From Stichopus chloronotus (Eukaryota > Echinodermata > Holothuroidea > Aspidochirotida > Stichopodidae), in NCBI GenBank assembly GCA_021234535.1, contig CM037840.1, positions 4,102,835 through 4,166,834 on the forward strand: 64,000 bases of DNA, read 5' to 3'. Below the pieces are notes generated by a model, which did not search any database, was not told the DNA's origin, and saw nothing but the letters and a program-made list of their open reading frames with translations. How positions within the stretch are numbered: the first letter of the stretch is position 1; each line of letters begins with the position of its first letter. Shown one piece after another: positions 61,560-64,000 of the stretch. The position numbers and the translations under genes are program-made.

Positions 61560-63050
61560 GAGATACTGTCTAAGTATAAATTTTATTCGTTGTTAACCTT
61601 TTAAGTATACTAAAATTGCACTTGATTGTTACAACATTGTCAACAATCACAACATTGATTGTCGTATTCATTGGCGGAAGTTTTGTTTGAAGTAATGCAA
61701 TGTGGTGGTAAATTCGGATACTGTAACTTGACGTAGTGTTCCTGACAAACAAGAGACACGGGTGATTACTGAGATTTTATCACTAACACAGTGATTGCCA
61801 TTGTTTGTACTCCTATTTTTCTATGATGAACAATGAACTCAGATGTCCCACCCCGACCCCATTTTATTTGCTTTATTTTGTAGTACACTGTCCTTCATAT
61901 AAAATCTAACCAATGTAGACATTGTCAAATGATTTTAATAGTGATAGTTGATTTTCTGCATTTGAAACGCTTGACGCTATTCATGATATCAAACTTAGAA
62001 TTGTTTCAACTAGTATGATTCAATTCTGTACCCTGTGGGGTAACATGGTGCTCATGATTGCACATGCACTTTCGTGAGGAAAATTACCCCATGTTTATAT
62101 ATTTGCCGTCAAAAGTTGAGATTATTCAAATTGTAAAAATGTGAATCTGCAAGTTTTGGAAAAGCAGAGAGAGGGTCCGGCTCAGCGGCCACCGATGGTG
62201 AAGAATCAGGTTGTCTCCGCGTTATAATGGGACTCTGGGATGAACCAAGATGGCGGGAGAGGAACGCCATTTTTGTAGGTTCCGTAATCCTCGTTCTTTC
62301 ATCATGACATATGATGCTTTTCAAAATTCTCCTGTAAGTGACTGCTACAAAATGCCCGTCCATTGATACTGGCTTCCATATTTTGTTTCAAACTTCTGTT
62401 CTTTACTGAGAATCAATCTAGGACTTAGGAGGCAGAACCATCGTCCAGAAACAGGCTGAAGGCATTTCACAGGGCATATCTCGGATGAAACATATATTTG
62501 TGCCATATCACTTCATCCACGCTGCATACAATCTTCTGTCATTTCTTTCGGAATATAATTTTTCTTTTCCTATCTGAAAGACTTCAGTATTTATTTATGA
62601 ATTTTGAAAACCATATTAAACTAAACTTTCCAGATCATGGCGTGACATTTTACTAGTGTATGATAATGATACTTATCTTCGAACCAACATACAGTTGAAT
62701 TGACTGTCATACACAGGATGGACATTACGCACTCGACATAGTTCAATAGCGAAGCGTTCAAACTGTTCTCCATTCCATTGAGGTACCAAATCGGGACTGT
62801 GAAATTTGTGTAACTGCTTTTAGCTCAACAGGGTACATTAACAGTTTGGTTTGCATTTTCATTTTCTGTTCGCATGTGTATTACAGTTTGGTAATCAAAT
62901 TTATGTTATGTTGGGGATATTTTAAAACTATGTGTCCCTTGTCCTGAATGTTTATTTGTGGGTCGAGATAGCTTTAATGATGTTTTGTGTTCATTATAGT
63001 AAAAACTTGAAACTTGATCATTCTGACTTCGAAGTATCTTAAGGTTGACA
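61560..63050. repeat. Third, rearranged copy of the duplicated flank
   Basis: 61560-61830 resembles 6790-7060. 61920-62145 resembles 6430-6610. 62150-63050 resembles 12880-13720 and 51830-52670, including ATCGTCCAGAAACAGG and CACAGGGCATATCT. The order of the first two blocks is swapped and divergence is clearly greater than between copies A and B. No CAP exon is present. Confidence 0.75.
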
Positions 63051-64000
63051 TATTACGCATTGCGAAAGTTGTTTGTACAGACTACAATGTGATGACTTTA
63101 TTTTTGCTTCCAAACAATGAATTAATAATTACATAAAAAGATAATTCAAGAACTTAAGAGTAATTGTCCAAGCTACAGTTTAGGAGTAAAGTCGAAAAAT
63201 GTAACATATAGAGAAAATAACATTGGCGTTCAGCGGTGGTATCACTGTATTTGAGGAACTACTTCAAAGGTTGTGCAAAAATTCATCAGATTTACCAAAA
63301 CCGTGGATTTAGCATTAACACTAAACCTTAATGATTATATATTTTAACTTAAGCAAGGTAGGATAACTAACGCCTTTTAGAACAAACTATGTATAGTCGG
63401 TGACTTTTTTCTTCACTTCATCGACACCTCTTAATTCAATAAATAGAAAAATTTAAAGTGTATCTAGAATGGCTTCATTTCTCTTTACTACTACAAATAT
63501 ACAAACAGTTGACATGTCACTGCCATCACTTCATGTTCGTTCTTAACTTAATGTCAAGAAGTCAAAATCTAAGTGCATGGATACCGATACCTGTTTATGT
63601 CACTATATGGTATTCTGTTACCTCTTACTCGTAGTTTTGTAACATTTTCTTAAATCAAGCAGCTAAGTCGACAAAAACCAAAGCTACAACAATGTTTTTA
63701 CTACATGTTTATCAACACTTCCCGCAGTTCACATGTAGGGAAGTAAGTTATACCAGTGAAGAGCGACAGGCAACCCTTAGTCTCTCAGTCTTTAAATCAT
63801 ATCAATGATTTATCGTGTTCCCATCATCATCTGAAGAGCTGGAAAGGTCCAACACCATTTGAACTTTGAAATAATATTCACAGATAACATTTTAATAGAT
63901 ACAGTTACCAATACCTCTCAGTCAGATGTCGAAAAATCAAGATACACCCTGTCTACTAATTTCCCCGCAAACCTGTAAAACTATTACAGTGCTGTATTTT
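63051..64000. other. Right end, nothing recognised
   Basis: AT-rich sequence with no ORF of note, no repeat and no RNA gene that I can see. Confidence 0.5.

Overview
The window is metazoan nuclear DNA, AT-rich and packed with retroelements. It carries small exons with GT-AG introns and long introns. Retroelement remains include CR1/L2-like and L1-like LINEs, a Penelope-like element and a Ty3/gypsy fragment. The one confidently recognised gene family is a secreted CAP protein followed by EGF-like and ShKT modules. A marine invertebrate fits, and an echinoderm such as a sea cucumber is my guess, but nothing seen here proves the taxon. I found no prokaryotic genes, CRISPR array, rRNA or tRNA.

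Layout. The backbone is a tandem segmental duplication. Copy A runs from the left window edge to about 13.74 kb and copy B from about 29.93 to 52.68 kb. Shorter, more diverged pieces of the same material lie at about 47.74-47.97 kb and 61.56-63.05 kb. Each main copy holds a CAP gene on the minus strand. Gene A (5120 down to 74) shows four coding exons and loses its 3' exons off the left edge. Gene B (36835 down to 19598) can be followed through nine phase-compatible exons to a stop codon. These encode a signal peptide, a propeptide ending in an RFRR furin-type site, a CAP domain, a cysteine-rich linker with a 30-nt microexon, an EGF-like exon, a 63-nt linker exon, a ShKT exon and a short tail. 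By eye the two genes differ by about 17-18% in amino acids and about 10% in exon nucleotides. A roughly 590-bp stretch of intron 1 is nearly identical between them.

Between and around the genes. 13.7-19.6 kb holds a decayed LINE RT, a long (TA)n tract and a broken Penelope-like element. 21.2-28.7 kb is a long intron of gene B with a foldback hairpin and an internally deleted Ty3/gypsy element plus a putative LTR. Copy B carries insertions that copy A lacks: a 2-kb CR1/L2-like LINE in intron 2, a 280-bp insertion in intron 3, and a 5-kb block at 46.1-51.1 kb with an inverted-repeat element and two LINE fragments. A fossil LINE at 7.93-8.66 kb and 39.48-40.80 kb is shared by both copies and so predates the duplication. 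From 52.7 to 64 kb I see no convincing gene, only a small LINE 3' end, a diverged local duplication, a short dispersed motif and the third, rearranged copy.

Function. The CAP-EGF-ShKT proteins should be secreted, furin-processed, disulfide-rich extracellular proteins. Their specific role is unknown. The array looks like a young, diversifying gene cluster shaped by duplication, gene conversion and transposons.
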